From Brumimicrobium glaciale (GTDB taxonomy: Bacteria; Bacteroidota; Bacteroidia; Flavobacteriales_D; Crocinitomicaceae): a stretch of 64,000 nt of DNA. Numbering within the stretch: position 1 is the stretch's first letter; each line of letters begins with the position of its first letter. This document shows positions 9,618 to 18,221 of the stretch, piece by piece. Below the pieces are notes generated by a model. That model had not been told where the DNA came from. It saw nothing but the letters and a program-made list of their open reading frames with translations, and searched no databases. The translations under genes and the position numbers were made by a program. The stretch covers positions 682,001-746,000 of the forward strand of contig NZ_SETE01000001.1 of NCBI RefSeq assembly GCF_004152935.1. The letters are read 5' to 3'.

Positions 9618-9904
9618 TCTGGTCAAATAGGGCGAAAGTTGATCGAATGGATATACTTGAATATTGGAAACTTAGAAATGATTCTAATCAGTATAGTTTA
9701 AAACTAAATAGTTCATTTAAAAATACAACTAAATTAATCCGGAACTATCCTAGAATTGGCCGACCTACAAATAAAAAGAATGTGAGGATTGTTGTAGTTA
9801 AAGATTATCTGATGATTTACGAAATCCTTGATGTTCATATTCTTATAGTAGCATTGTGGGGGAGCAGACAAGACCCAGATGGTTTACAAAGATTTCTTAG
9901 ATGA
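9602..9904 (+). CDS. RelE/ParE-family toxin
   Basis: A 100-residue basic protein. It opens RQVVWSNRAKVDRMDILEYW, the usual first strand and helix of the RelE/ParE fold, followed by NYPRIGRPT and by YLMIYEI...HILIVALWGSRQDP, the conserved final strands and LWGSRQDP terminus of plasmid-stabilisation-type toxins. Members either cleave mRNA at the ribosome (RelE) or inhibit gyrase (ParE); sequence alone does not decide which. The gene overlaps its antitoxin and has no other partner. It looks intact and full length. Confidence 0.8.
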   Translation: MVRQVVWSNRAKVDRMDILEYWKLRNDSNQYSLKLNSSFKNTTKLIRNYPRIGRPTNKKNVRIVVVKDYLMIYEILDVHILIVALWGSRQDPDGLQRFLR

Positions 9905-9964
9905 TATTAAAAATCACCAAACATTTAACTGTTATCTTATTCAATACATTTTAAATTCACAACC

Positions 9965-10738
9965 ATGTGTCTAATCGCATTTGCCTATAAAATTTCTAAA
10001 GAATATCCCTTAATTCTTATCGCTAATAGAGATGAGTTTTATGATCGTCCAACGCAAAAAGCACATTATTGGGATGAAGAGATGCAGCCTGAAATTCTTG
10101 CAGGAAAAGATTTAAAAGGAGGAGGAACTTGGTTTGGGGTAAGTAAAAACGGAAAATGGGCTGCGGTAACTAATCACAGAGATATTGAAAATATTAAAGA
10201 GGATGCACCAACGCGCGGAGATTTAATTCCTAATTTTTTAGCATCTGCTGAAACAGGAGAAGAATATCTTTCGAATTTACGAGAAGAAGCTTCAAAGTAT
10301 AACGGGTTTAATCTTTTGGTAGGAGATGAAAAAGGACTATTTCATTATTCGAATATTACTGATGAAATTACCGAAATCCAACCAGGAATTCATGGAGTGA
10401 GCAATGCTTTGTTAAACACACCTTGGCCGAAGTTGGAAGTAGCCAAAAATGAATTGGAAGATAAAATTCAGAAGAATACAATTGATCAAGAAACTTTGTT
10501 TTCCATTCTCAAAAATGAAAAGAAAGCCGTATTGCATCAACTACCTAACACTGGATTAACAAAAGAATTAGAAATGGCGATATCCTCTATTTTTATCGAT
10601 ACAAAAGGATATGGAACCCGCTGTTCTACTTTGCTTTTTATAGATAAAAATGGAGGCGTAAAGTTTGTAGAGCGAACTTATAATGGGGGGGGATTGAAAA
10701 ATAGAGAAGATGAGTCTTTTAAGTTTCATAGTCTATAA
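9965..10738 (+). CDS. NRDE-family (TANGO2-like) protein
   Basis: A 257-residue protein beginning MCLIAFAY with the hallmark ANRDEFYDRPT (N21 R22 D23 E24) that names the NRDE family. Cys2, exposed as the N-terminal residue after Met removal, is conserved in the family and resembles N-terminal nucleophile hydrolases. Other matching blocks are GGGTWFGVSKNGKWAAVTN (about 50-68), RGDLIPNFL and GVSNALLNTPWPK. The eukaryotic homologue TANGO2 is linked to heme and lipid handling; the bacterial role is not settled, and a hydrolase-like or heme-trafficking activity is only a family-based possibility. It is probably monocistronic, with a hairpin terminator about 60 bp after the stop. Confidence 0.85.
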   Translation: MCLIAFAYKISKEYPLILIANRDEFYDRPTQKAHYWDEEMQPEILAGKDLKGGGTWFGVSKNGKWAAVTNHRDIENIKEDAPTRGDLIPNFLASAETGEEYLSNLREEASKYNGFNLLVGDEKGLFHYSNITDEITEIQPGIHGVSNALLNTPWPKLEVAKNELEDKIQKNTIDQETLFSILKNEKKAVLHQLPNTGLTKELEMAISSIFIDTKGYGTRCSTLLFIDKNGGVKFVERTYNGGGLKNREDESFKFHSL

Positions 10739-10794
10739 GTAATTGATGTGCTGTGTATTAATGGTTTAGTCCCAGCGAGACGGTATATTAATAG

Positions 10795-10817
10795 AGATGG
10801 ACGTAAGTCCATCTTTT
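10795..10817 (+). terminator. Intrinsic terminator after the NRDE gene
   Basis: An 8-bp perfect stem AGATGGAC/GTCCATCT (10795-10802 and 10807-10814) with loop GTAA is followed by a short T run. It lies 57 bp downstream of the NRDE stop codon on the same strand. Confidence 0.5.
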
Positions 10818-10833
10818 AATGATATAATCCACT

Positions 10834-10893
10834 ACAAAACCCGACAAAATCAAAATAATTGCATGCAATTATTTTGATTTTGTCGGGTTTTGT
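10834..10893. repeat. 60-bp perfect palindrome
   Basis: Every base from 10834 to 10863 pairs with 10864 to 10893; the centre is GCATGC and the outer arms read ACAAAACCCGAC and GTCGGGTTTTGT. As RNA it would form a hairpin of about 28 bp with a tiny loop and a following U-rich stretch, so it could act as a strong bidirectional terminator. As DNA it could extrude a cruciform or bind a dimeric protein. It lies between the NRDE gene and dxs, about 280 bp before dxs, with no gene nearby. The remainder of 10894-11126 shows no gene. Confidence 0.85.
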
Positions 10894-11126
10894 TTTGTCG
10901 TTCTTTTTTTTACACCGAGGACTTACGTACTTGGTCATTAACATGTTGTTCCTCTAGGGTTTATAGTTTTGAGTGTATGTTATACAGTTCTTTATTGATT
11001 AAAAGTTGAGGTATTCGAATTTCAAATTGATCTTTTACCTCCTTGCATTTCCCCCAAAATATCTTAAATTACACCTTGTTATAAAATTCAAAACAATCTA
11101 TGAACATTAATTAAGTTTAAAGTGTT

Positions 11127-11156
11127 TTGTATCTATAATAAGTAAATGTACTTTTG
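11127..11156 (+). promoter_or_regulatory. dxs promoter, TTG-N19-TACTTTTG
   Basis: TTG at 11127-11129 and TACTTTTG at 11149-11156 are separated by exactly 19 bp, matching the Bacteroidota sigma-A consensus TTG-N19-TAnnTTTG. The start codon of dxs follows 20 bp after the -7 box, so the leader would be only about 13 nt. Confidence 0.75.
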
Positions 11157-11176
11157 CACCCATACGATTCTAACAA

Positions 11177-13129
11177 ATGGCGAAATATAAACCAGGTCAA
11201 CTTTTAAAAGACATCAATAATCCGGCAGACTTAAGAAAGTTAACGGAAGAACAATTACCTCAAGTTTCTGAGGAAGTGCGTCAATACATTATTGATGTAG
11301 TATCCGAAATTGGTAATTCACACTTTGGCGCAAGTCTAGGAGTTGTTGAATTAACGGTTGCTTTGCATTATGTTTTTGATACACCAACCGATCAATTGGT
11401 TTGGGATGTTGGACACCAAGCTTACGGTCACAAGATTTTGACTGGAAGAAGAGATTCTTTCCCTACCAATCGTACGAAAGGTGGAATAAGTGGTTTCCCA
11501 AAACGCAGCGAAAGTGAATATGATACTTTTGGTGTAGGACATTCTTCTACTTCAATTTCTGGAGCTTTAGGAATGGCGGTTGCCAATCGTTACAAAGGTT
11601 TTCCTGAACGTCACCACATTGCCGTAATTGGTGATGGAGCAATGACAGCAGGTTTAGCATTTGAAGGTTTAAATCATGCTGGATTCGAGAAAGACGCTAA
11701 CTTATTGGTGGTTTTGAACGATAACTGTATGTCGATTGACCCAAATGTTGGTGCGTTAAGAGATTATTTAACGGACATCACAACTTCTCATACGTACAAT
11801 AAAGTAAAAGATGAGGTTTGGGCAATGTTGGAGAAAATTTCAAAATTTGGTCCAGATGCTCGTTCAGTTGTCAGTAAAGTTTCAACTGCTTTAAAAGGAA
11901 GTTTATTAAAACAAAGTAATCTTTTTGAAGCATTAAATTTCCGTTACTTCGGACCAGTTGATGGTCATGATGTAATAGGATTGGCAAAAATATTAGAAGA
12001 TTTAAAAGATATTCCTGGCCCTAAGATTTTACATTGTATTACTAAAAAAGGAAAAGGATTCAAATTTTCTGAGGAAGGAAACCCAACTCAATGGCACGCG
12101 CCAGGAGTTTTTAATAAGGAAACTGGTGAGATTGTAAAGATTGTTCCAAGTTCTCCTCAACCTCCAAAATACCAAGATGTTTTCGGACATACCATCGTTG
12201 AATTAGCAGAGAAAAATGAGAAAATCATGGGAGTAACTCCTGCGATGCCTTCTGGTTCTTCGTTAAATATCATGATGGAAGCAATGCCAGATCGTTCATT
12301 CGATGTGGGAATTGCAGAACAACATGCAGTAACTTTTTGTGCAGGATTGGCAACACAAGGTTTAGTTCCATTCTGTAATATCTACTCTTCGTTCATGCAA
12401 CGTGCCTATGATCAGGTTATTCATGACGTAGCATTGCAAAATTTAAACGTTGTTTTTTGTTTAGATAGAGCTGGATTTGCTGGAGCAGATGGAGCAACAC
12501 ACCACGGAGCATACGATATCGCATATATGCGCAGTATTCCGAACATGATTGTGTCAGCACCAATGAACGAGTCAGAGTTGAGAAACATGATGTTCACAGC
12601 GCAGCAAGAAAACATGGGGCCATTCAGCATTCGTTATCCAAGGGGTAAAGGAGTAATGACAGAATGGAAAACTGTGATGAAACCAATGAAAGTTGGAACT
12701 GGTCGTAAAGTAACAACTGGAGAAGACATCGCGATTTTATCTATTGGTCATCCAGGAAACTTCGCACAAGATGCCATCAAAGAATTGGAAGGAATGGGCG
12801 CTTCGGTTGCTCATTACGACATGCGATTTGTAAAACCATTAGACGAAAGTTTATTGCATGAAATATTTACAAAATTCGATAAAGTAATCACCGTAGAAGA
12901 TGGTTGTATTATGGGAGGAATGGGAAGTGCAATTCTAGAATTCATGGTAGACCAAGGTTATTCTTCGAAAGTAAAAAGACTTGGAATTCCTGATCAATAT
13001 GTTCACCACGGAACACAAGAACAACTTTTTGAAGAAGCAGGATACGATGCCAAAGGGATTATTAAAACTGTATTAACGATGTTGCCTGATTTGAAGAGTT
13101 CGTTGAGTTCGGAGGAGAAGGTTGGGTAG
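11177..13129 (+). CDS. dxs: 1-deoxy-D-xylulose-5-phosphate synthase
   Basis: A 650-residue transketolase-fold enzyme that condenses pyruvate and glyceraldehyde-3-phosphate with thiamine diphosphate, the first step of the MEP isoprenoid pathway. Visible motifs are DVGHQAYGHKILTGR (about 77-91), HSSTSIS (122-128), the ThDP/Mg motif GDGAMTAG...NDN (152-183), and in the second half IAEQHAVTFCAGLA, FCLDRAGFAGADGATHHG and RYPRGKG. The length is close to the family's usual 620-650. It has its own consensus promoter and appears to be transcribed alone. No heterologous features were seen. The presence of Dxs means this organism uses the MEP route rather than mevalonate, which is worth noting because Flavobacteriales vary in this. 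Confidence 0.95.
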   Translation: MAKYKPGQLLKDINNPADLRKLTEEQLPQVSEEVRQYIIDVVSEIGNSHFGASLGVVELTVALHYVFDTPTDQLVWDVGHQAYGHKILTGRRDSFPTNRTKGGISGFPKRSESEYDTFGVGHSSTSISGALGMAVANRYKGFPERHHIAVIGDGAMTAGLAFEGLNHAGFEKDANLLVVLNDNCMSIDPNVGALRDYLTDITTSHTYNKVKDEVWAMLEKISKFGPDARSVVSKVSTALKGSLLKQSNLFEALNFRYFGPVDGHDVIGLAKILEDLKDIPGPKILHCITKKGKGFKFSEEGNPTQWHAPGVFNKETGEIVKIVPSSPQPPKYQDVFGHTIVELAEKNEKIMGVTPAMPSGSSLNIMMEAMPDRSFDVGIAEQHAVTFCAGLATQGLVPFCNIYSSFMQRAYDQVIHDVALQNLNVVFCLDRAGFAGADGATHHGAYDIAYMRSIPNMIVSAPMNESELRNMMFTAQQENMGPFSIRYPRGKGVMTEWKTVMKPMKVGTGRKVTTGEDIAILSIGHPGNFAQDAIKELEGMGASVAHYDMRFVKPLDESLLHEIFTKFDKVITVEDGCIMGGMGSAILEFMVDQGYSSKVKRLGIPDQYVHHGTQEQLFEEAGYDAKGIIKTVLTMLPDLKSSLSSEEKVG

Positions 13130-13222
13130 GCCTTTGGCCGCTTCTGGCTGTAGGCTATATGCTGATCTATATTTAGCTTTTTTTGATGAAATTCTTTCCT
13201 TAAATTTTATTTATAGAAAAAA

Positions 13223-13549
13223 ATGATTTTAAAAAAGCAAAGTATTTTTTTGAAAATTATCATCTCAATCTGTTTTATTCTTGGAACCATTAATTTATGG
13301 TCATTTTACGACCCTTTTATTGCTTTTGAAATTATTGAAAGCTGGGAAATACTTGACATGATTAATAGAATATTAGGTTTATTTTATGCAATCGCTGTAA
13401 TAATAACTTTGATTAGAATTTGGAAAAATACCAAGTGTGAAAAAGAAGAAAGGAATATGTGGTTCTTTTTAACGATTCTTTTTCCGCTACTATTTGGAAC
13501 CATTTATATTTGGAGTAAAGAAAATGAAATTTCAAGTCGATCTATTTAA
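13223..13549 (+). CDS. Small membrane protein of unknown function
   Basis: A 108-residue protein with three hydrophobic segments (about 8-28, 47-66 and 79-97) and short charged connectors (IRIWKNTKCEKEERNM). The last segment, FFLTILFPLLFGTIYIWSKE, resembles the two-helix phospholipase D-nuclease N-terminal type (PLDc_N), but that is only a pattern resemblance. It lies alone between dxs and another small membrane protein on the same strand. It is AT-rich, and no recognisable promoter or terminator marks its borders. I do not recognise the family. Confidence 0.5.
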   Translation: MILKKQSIFLKIIISICFILGTINLWSFYDPFIAFEIIESWEILDMINRILGLFYAIAVIITLIRIWKNTKCEKEERNMWFFLTILFPLLFGTIYIWSKENEISSRSI

Positions 13550-13600
13550 ATGGTTTATTAAGTAATTTGTTACTAATCAAACTAAAGGAAACCAATAAAT

Positions 13601-14017
13601 ATGAAAGGGATTTTAGAGAAAAAATCAAAGTTCTTCACCATCTATTTTATAGTTGTTACTGTATTGTATATCCTTGGAATTAGCTTCGTTTCAGGACAGG
13701 TTAAAAACTACATTCCAATTTTCTATATGTTTGCTGGATTTGTGTTTTTTGCAATCAATTTTTCAATTGAATTAAATCACTTTAGTGTTTTACTTAAGAA
13801 AGTAGATCCATTGCTTTATAACGCCTATTCAATTAGTTTTGGTCCCTTTAAAGGTAGAAGATTGAACAATTTAATCATTTTCAATGTTTCCAAAGAAATT
13901 AAAAATATAGGGAATACGGAGCTTATTCAACGTCATAAATTACTTCTAAAATTAGTGAAGGTTATTGTGCTCTCCTTTATCTCGATGCCAATAATATTGG
14001 TGCTGTTTTTTTATTAA
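13601..14017 (+). CDS. Membrane protein of unknown function
   Basis: A 138-residue protein with three or four predicted membrane helices (about 11-31, 37-58 and 115-137), a basic N-terminus (MKGILEKKSKF) and a soluble central stretch, YNAYSISFGPFKGRRLNNLI, that could lie in the cytoplasm. It follows the previous small membrane protein after 51 bp on the same strand and might be co-transcribed. No catalytic motif is visible and the family is not recognised. Confidence 0.5.
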   Translation: MKGILEKKSKFFTIYFIVVTVLYILGISFVSGQVKNYIPIFYMFAGFVFFAINFSIELNHFSVLLKKVDPLLYNAYSISFGPFKGRRLNNLIIFNVSKEIKNIGNTELIQRHKLLLKLVKVIVLSFISMPIILVLFFY

Positions 14018-14149
14018 GGATAAAAAATGCTAATCATTTTAGTATTTAATCTGTTTCCAAAATTCACTTCAAAATCGTTTATTGAATGACCCTAAGCACT
14101 CATTTTTTCCATACCTTTAATCCGTAAAACTATAAACAACTAATATCTC

Positions 14150-14617
14150 ATGAAAATAATATTGATATTCAGCATTCTATTCCTTTCTTTTGCTTCATTT
14201 TCTCAAAAGCAAAAAGTCAAAGTTAAAAATGACATCGTTACTCTTGATGGAAGTCCTTTGTTTAAGATAGTTTCAAGTAATTATCCTGATGGATATACTT
14301 TTTATAGTCTTGATGATGATAAATTAGCCGTTTTTAATTCTCAATTTTACAATGATCCCAAGCAAGTAACAGCAGGCAGTCCAGAAGGTAGAGTAGGTTA
14401 TTTTGAGATAACATTTTTCAATGAGGATTTGGATAAATGTGAAATCCGAATTGTGGGCTTTAAAAAGCAACTAGCACAACACATTATCTCAGCGGGACTA
14501 ATAGTTGATGGTGAATTAGATGAAACAGCTGTTAAACAGTTCTGTGTTATCAATGGCTCGAAGTTTTCAGAAGATCGCAAGAATAGCGGTACGACTATCA
14601 TTATTAATAATAACTAA
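14150..14617 (+). CDS. Secreted protein of unknown function
   Basis: A 155-residue protein with a clear signal peptide (MKIILIFSILFLSFASFSQ). The mature part is short and beta-rich (VKNDIVTLDGSPLFKIVSS, YTFYSLDDDKLAVF), then helical near 104-135, and ends with NNSG-like low complexity (SGTTIIINNN). No lipobox, so it is periplasmic or exported. Its layout resembles small DUF-type secreted proteins of Flavobacteriales, but I do not recognise a named family. It stands alone; downstream lies about 800 bp of noncoding DNA that includes the tandem repeat array. Confidence 0.55.
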   Translation: MKIILIFSILFLSFASFSQKQKVKVKNDIVTLDGSPLFKIVSSNYPDGYTFYSLDDDKLAVFNSQFYNDPKQVTAGSPEGRVGYFEITFFNEDLDKCEIRIVGFKKQLAQHIISAGLIVDGELDETAVKQFCVINGSKFSEDRKNSGTTIIINNN

Positions 14618-14844
14618 AAATCGTTGTTCTGTAACAGGTTTCTTCTTTATCCAAAACGGAACTTATTAAGATGTTGATTTAAATGATTTTACTTATGACT
14701 TAGATTCACTTTAATACCATATTCTGACTAAACGTTAAAACAACCTTATTTTTAATGTATAAATTGCTCTTTTATGTAGTAATTTACTTTTCGATTTTAA
14801 CACCATAGATTGAAAGCAGAGAAACATCCACTACAAGTGTAAAT

Positions 14845-15412
14845 CTACGAAATCCGCGCTAATCTGCGGAAGAAAAAATAGAGTGAGAAAGAGAATGAGA
14901 GCGGAGAAAAACCATTCCACCAACCAATCATCACCAAACCAAAAAACTACGAAATCCGCGCTAATCTGGGGAAGAAAAAATAGAGTGAGAAAGAGAGTGA
15001 GAGCGGAGAAAAACCATTCCACCAACCAATCATCACCAAACCAAAAAAAAATCTACGAAATCCGCGCTAATCTGTGGAAGAAAAAATAGAGTGAGAAAGA
15101 GAATGAGAGCGGAGAAAAACCATTCCACCCAACCATCACCAAACCAAAAAAAGTCTACGAAATCCGCGCTAATCTGCGGGAGAACAAATAGAGTGAGAAA
15201 GAGAATGAGAGCGGAGAAAAACCATTCCACCAACCAACCAACCAACCATCACCAAACCAAACCAAAAAAAAAAGTCTACGAAATCCGCGCTAATCTGCGG
15301 GAGAACAAATAGAGTGAGAAAGAGAATGAGAGCGGAGAAAAACCATTCCACCCAACCATCACCCAACCAAAAAAAAATCTGCGAAATCTGCGAAAATCTG
15401 CGGGAGAAACAC
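14845..15412. repeat. Tandem repeat array, five units of 102-121 bp plus a decayed sixth
   Basis: Units start at CTACGAAATCCGCG at 14845, 14947, 15053, 15155 and 15276, with a degraded copy from 15379. Unit lengths are 102, 106, 102, 121 and 103 bp. Each unit has the order CTACGAAATCCGCGCTAATC, TGCGG, an A-rich tract, GAGTGAGAAAGAGA, GCGGAGAAAAACCATTCCAC, and a CCAACC/ATCACC/AAACCAAAA tail. Length differences come from the CCAA-type and poly-A parts, so slippage is likely. Reading frames cross the units on both strands but have no start or composition of real genes. The array abuts the 3' end of the aldehyde dehydrogenase gene. Positions 14618-14844 before it show no gene. Confidence 0.9.
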
Positions 15413-15420
15413 CAAGCCAA

Positions 15421-16863
15421 TCAATACTTCACAAAGACATTCTTAGCCTCCGTAAAAAACTTCATCGCTTCCCAGCCACCTTCACGTCCAACACCAGAAG
15501 ACTTCACTCCACCAAACGGCGTACGTAAATCCCTTACCAACCAAGCATTAATCCACACAATTCCAGCATCAATTTCATTCGCCAAGTTATGTGCACGTTT
15601 CAAATTATTCGTCCAAATCGTAGCAGACAAACCATATTCCGTAGAATTTGCCATCATTAGCACTTCTTCTTCAGTTTCGAAAGGAGTAAGAGTAACCACA
15701 GGACCAAAAATCTCTTCTTGATTCGTTCTGCAATCGAATTTCAATCCTTCGATAATTGTTGGCGCTAAATAAAATCCTTGATCATAAGGTGCATCTAGTT
15801 TTACTTGGTGTCCACCCGCTAGGATTGTTCCACCTTCTTCTTTTGCCAATTCTACATAACTCAAAACTTTCTCCATGTGTGATTTTGAAACCACAGCTCC
15901 CAATTGTGCTTTTGGATCAGTCGGATATGAAACTTTAGATTTCTTAATCTTCTCTACAAATTCCTTTTTGAAACGTTCATAAATTCCTTTCTGAACGAAT
16001 ATTCTTGAACCACACAAACATATCTGACCTTGATTAGCAAAGCTTGAACGAATTGTCGTGCTCATCATTTCATCGAAATCACAATCATCGAAAATAATGT
16101 TTGGATTCTTTCCACCTAATTCTAAAGAAAGCTTTTTAAACATCGGAGCAGCAATCGTAGCAATCGTTTTTCCAGTTGTTGTTCCACCAGTAAAAGAAAT
16201 TGCTTTAGTTAACTTATGTCGAACAATTGCATCTCCTGCAGTATGTCCAAATCCGTGAACTATATTTAAAACTCCTTTTGGGAAGTCGATATCTTCCATT
16301 ACTTTACACAATAAATAAGCAGTATAAGGAGTAATTTCAGAAGGTTTTGCAACGACACAATTTCCAGTTGCCATTGCTGGTGCAATCTTCCATGAGAATA
16401 AGTACAAAGGTAAATTCCATGGAGAAATACATCCCACAACTCCTAATGGTTTGCGTAAAGTATAATTAATTCCAACGCCGACCATTTCATGAGATTCAGA
16501 AGCGAAATGTTGAATTCCAGTAGCGAAAAACTTAAAATTTGAAATGGCACGCGGAATATCAACATGTTCCGCCAGCTTAATTGGCTTTCCATTGTCACGA
16601 CTTTCTGCTTCAACGAATTCAGTCATTCTAGCTGCTATTCCATTAGATAATTTCATCATCCAATCTCCACGGTCTTCAATACTTAATCCAGACCATCCAG
16701 GAAATGCCGCTTGTGCTGCTGAAACTGCTTCTTCAACATCTTCCGCTTGAGAATCTGGTATTAAAGAATACGCAATTCCTTTTGCTGGCTCAATATTGTC
16801 GAAGTATTTTCCTGCTTTTGGAGCAACAAACTTTCCATTGATGTAATTTTGAATTTTTTCCAT
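15421..16863 (-). CDS. NAD(P)-dependent aldehyde dehydrogenase, ALDH8A1/AMSDH-like
   Basis: A complete 480-residue aldehyde dehydrogenase. It shows PWN with Asn149, SFTGGTTTGK cofactor loop (223-232), the general-base Glu248 in LELGGKNP, catalytic Cys282 in FANQGQICLCGSR and the late EEIFGPVV and TPFGGVKSSGVGREGG blocks. The QGQICLCGSRIFVQ stretch is typical of the 2-aminomuconate/2-hydroxymuconate semialdehyde dehydrogenase and ALDH8A1 branch, so it may act in tryptophan (kynurenine) degradation; no other kynurenine gene is in the window, so that is inference. The stop codon lies only 9 bp from the tandem repeat array, so transcripts would run into it. Heme A synthase follows upstream on the same strand, 67 bp away. 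Confidence 0.88.
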   Translation of the reverse strand: MEKIQNYINGKFVAPKAGKYFDNIEPAKGIAYSLIPDSQAEDVEEAVSAAQAAFPGWSGLSIEDRGDWMMKLSNGIAARMTEFVEAESRDNGKPIKLAEHVDIPRAISNFKFFATGIQHFASESHEMVGVGINYTLRKPLGVVGCISPWNLPLYLFSWKIAPAMATGNCVVAKPSEITPYTAYLLCKVMEDIDFPKGVLNIVHGFGHTAGDAIVRHKLTKAISFTGGTTTGKTIATIAAPMFKKLSLELGGKNPNIIFDDCDFDEMMSTTIRSSFANQGQICLCGSRIFVQKGIYERFKKEFVEKIKKSKVSYPTDPKAQLGAVVSKSHMEKVLSYVELAKEEGGTILAGGHQVKLDAPYDQGFYLAPTIIEGLKFDCRTNQEEIFGPVVTLTPFETEEEVLMMANSTEYGLSATIWTNNLKRAHNLANEIDAGIVWINAWLVRDLRTPFGGVKSSGVGREGGWEAMKFFTEAKNVFVKY

Positions 16864-16930
16864 GTTGAAATATCTTAATCGTGTCTTGTAAAATTAAAAA
16901 CTTTTGGCAATCTGATTGAATGTCTCTTAA

Positions 16931-17950
16931 TTAAGCGATTTCTTTCGTTTTCAATCTGAAAGTTGCCATCATCAATATTCCAAACAATATACAAGCAAAT
17001 AATAAGTGCGCTGTTTGAACTAATCCAGGGACATTGAAGTGATTCAATATTACTCCACTTAATAATTCAATCGCCAACATCGCAAATATCCAATGAATGA
17101 TTCTTAAATCTTTTCGTTTTCTTGAAATCCAGAACATCACTGCAATTAATCCTAAAACTAACCAAGAGGAACTTCTGTGAATAAAGAAAATTATCCCGAG
17201 ATTCTCAGCCCAACCTTCTCTTCCAATTCCTGCTTTTGTAAGGTGATCAATTTCTTCTCTTACTTGTGTTCCTAAAAACATTTGTGCGAAAACCACAACG
17301 AAAATAAAGAAGACTAAAGCATAAAATGATTTGCTGACTTTAATGTTCTTTTGTTGTGATGGTGCGACTATTCGAATGATATAAATTTGTAATCCAATGA
17401 TGACTAATGCGAAGAAGAGGTGAACTGTTATTGTCCAAGGAACTAAATTCGTTGCGACTACTATTGATCCAAACCATGCTTGAAATAAGAGGAAAACAAG
17501 GTTGATTGATGAAAGTACGATTAGTTTTCTTTTTCGATATTTTAAGATTATCCACAGAAAGACCAATAAAACTCCATTTCCAGCCATGAAACCAAACAAA
17601 CGATTGGCGTATTCTGTCCAAGTTTTTCGGGCATTAAAATCTTCCTCTAATAGAATTGATTTGTCGTTACGGATTCTTTCAGCAGTTTCTTCCATTCCAA
17701 CAGCCTCAAGCATATTGCTGAATTTGGCAACTTTCTTTATGCGTTTCTCACTAAAAACTTCCTTGTAATCTTCAGGTAAAGCTGACTTTTCTGTTGGAGG
17801 AATCCATTGTCCGAAACATTTTGGCCAGTCTGGACATCCCATTCCACTTCCGGTTATTCTTACGAAACTTCCAGCAATGACTACCAAAAATATAAAAACT
17901 AAAGTTATCCAATTGACGCGAACAAACCACTTTCCGTATTTCATTATCAC
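16931..17950 (-). CDS. ctaA: Heme A synthase, COX15/CtaA family
   Basis: A 339-residue polytopic inner-membrane protein with eight hydrophobic segments. The first external loop carries GSGMGCPDWPKCFGQW with paired cysteines C39 and C45, a family signature, and later helices carry conserved histidines (TVHLFF, FIHRSSSW, QTAHLLFA) that hold the two hemes. It converts heme O to heme A for terminal oxidases. A start at the third codon (MKYGKW) is equally plausible. A TATTTTTG box on the minus strand (18002-18009) is a possible -7 element. The rest of the oxidase cluster is not in the window. It could share a transcript with the aldehyde dehydrogenase downstream. Confidence 0.88.
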   Translation of the reverse strand: MIMKYGKWFVRVNWITLVFIFLVVIAGSFVRITGSGMGCPDWPKCFGQWIPPTEKSALPEDYKEVFSEKRIKKVAKFSNMLEAVGMEETAERIRNDKSILLEEDFNARKTWTEYANRLFGFMAGNGVLLVFLWIILKYRKRKLIVLSSINLVFLLFQAWFGSIVVATNLVPWTITVHLFFALVIIGLQIYIIRIVAPSQQKNIKVSKSFYALVFFIFVVVFAQMFLGTQVREEIDHLTKAGIGREGWAENLGIIFFIHRSSSWLVLGLIAVMFWISRKRKDLRIIHWIFAMLAIELLSGVILNHFNVPGLVQTAHLLFACILFGILMMATFRLKTKEIA

Positions 17951-18221
17951 CTATTTATTGTTTGAAAAAGCGTGAAAAAATCACTGCTCATTACTACTCA
18001 ACAAAAATACTATACAAACTATTAAAAAGACTGAAAAGAGAATGTTTTTATTCTAATTTGAATTTATACGACGTTAAAAATTCATGTTTGTCAGAGGGGA
18101 GTTTTTTTGTTTTTCTAGTTCAAATATATGAATACGAAATTGTACACCTAAAATACTTGAATGAAAAATATTCGATGTTAAATGAAATTGGTTATTTTTA
18201 ATCTTTAAAAACAAAACTATT

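Noticed and set aside
14831-15721. Several 60-135-codon frames on both strands over the tandem array
   Set aside because: They exist only because the repeat unit lacks stops in some phases; they repeat the same short peptide and some run into the dehydrogenase gene on the opposite strand.
17962-18201. A 79-codon frame between ctaA and the TPR gene
   Set aside because: No signal, no family pattern, AT-driven composition and overlap with the likely ctaA promoter region; treated as noncoding.
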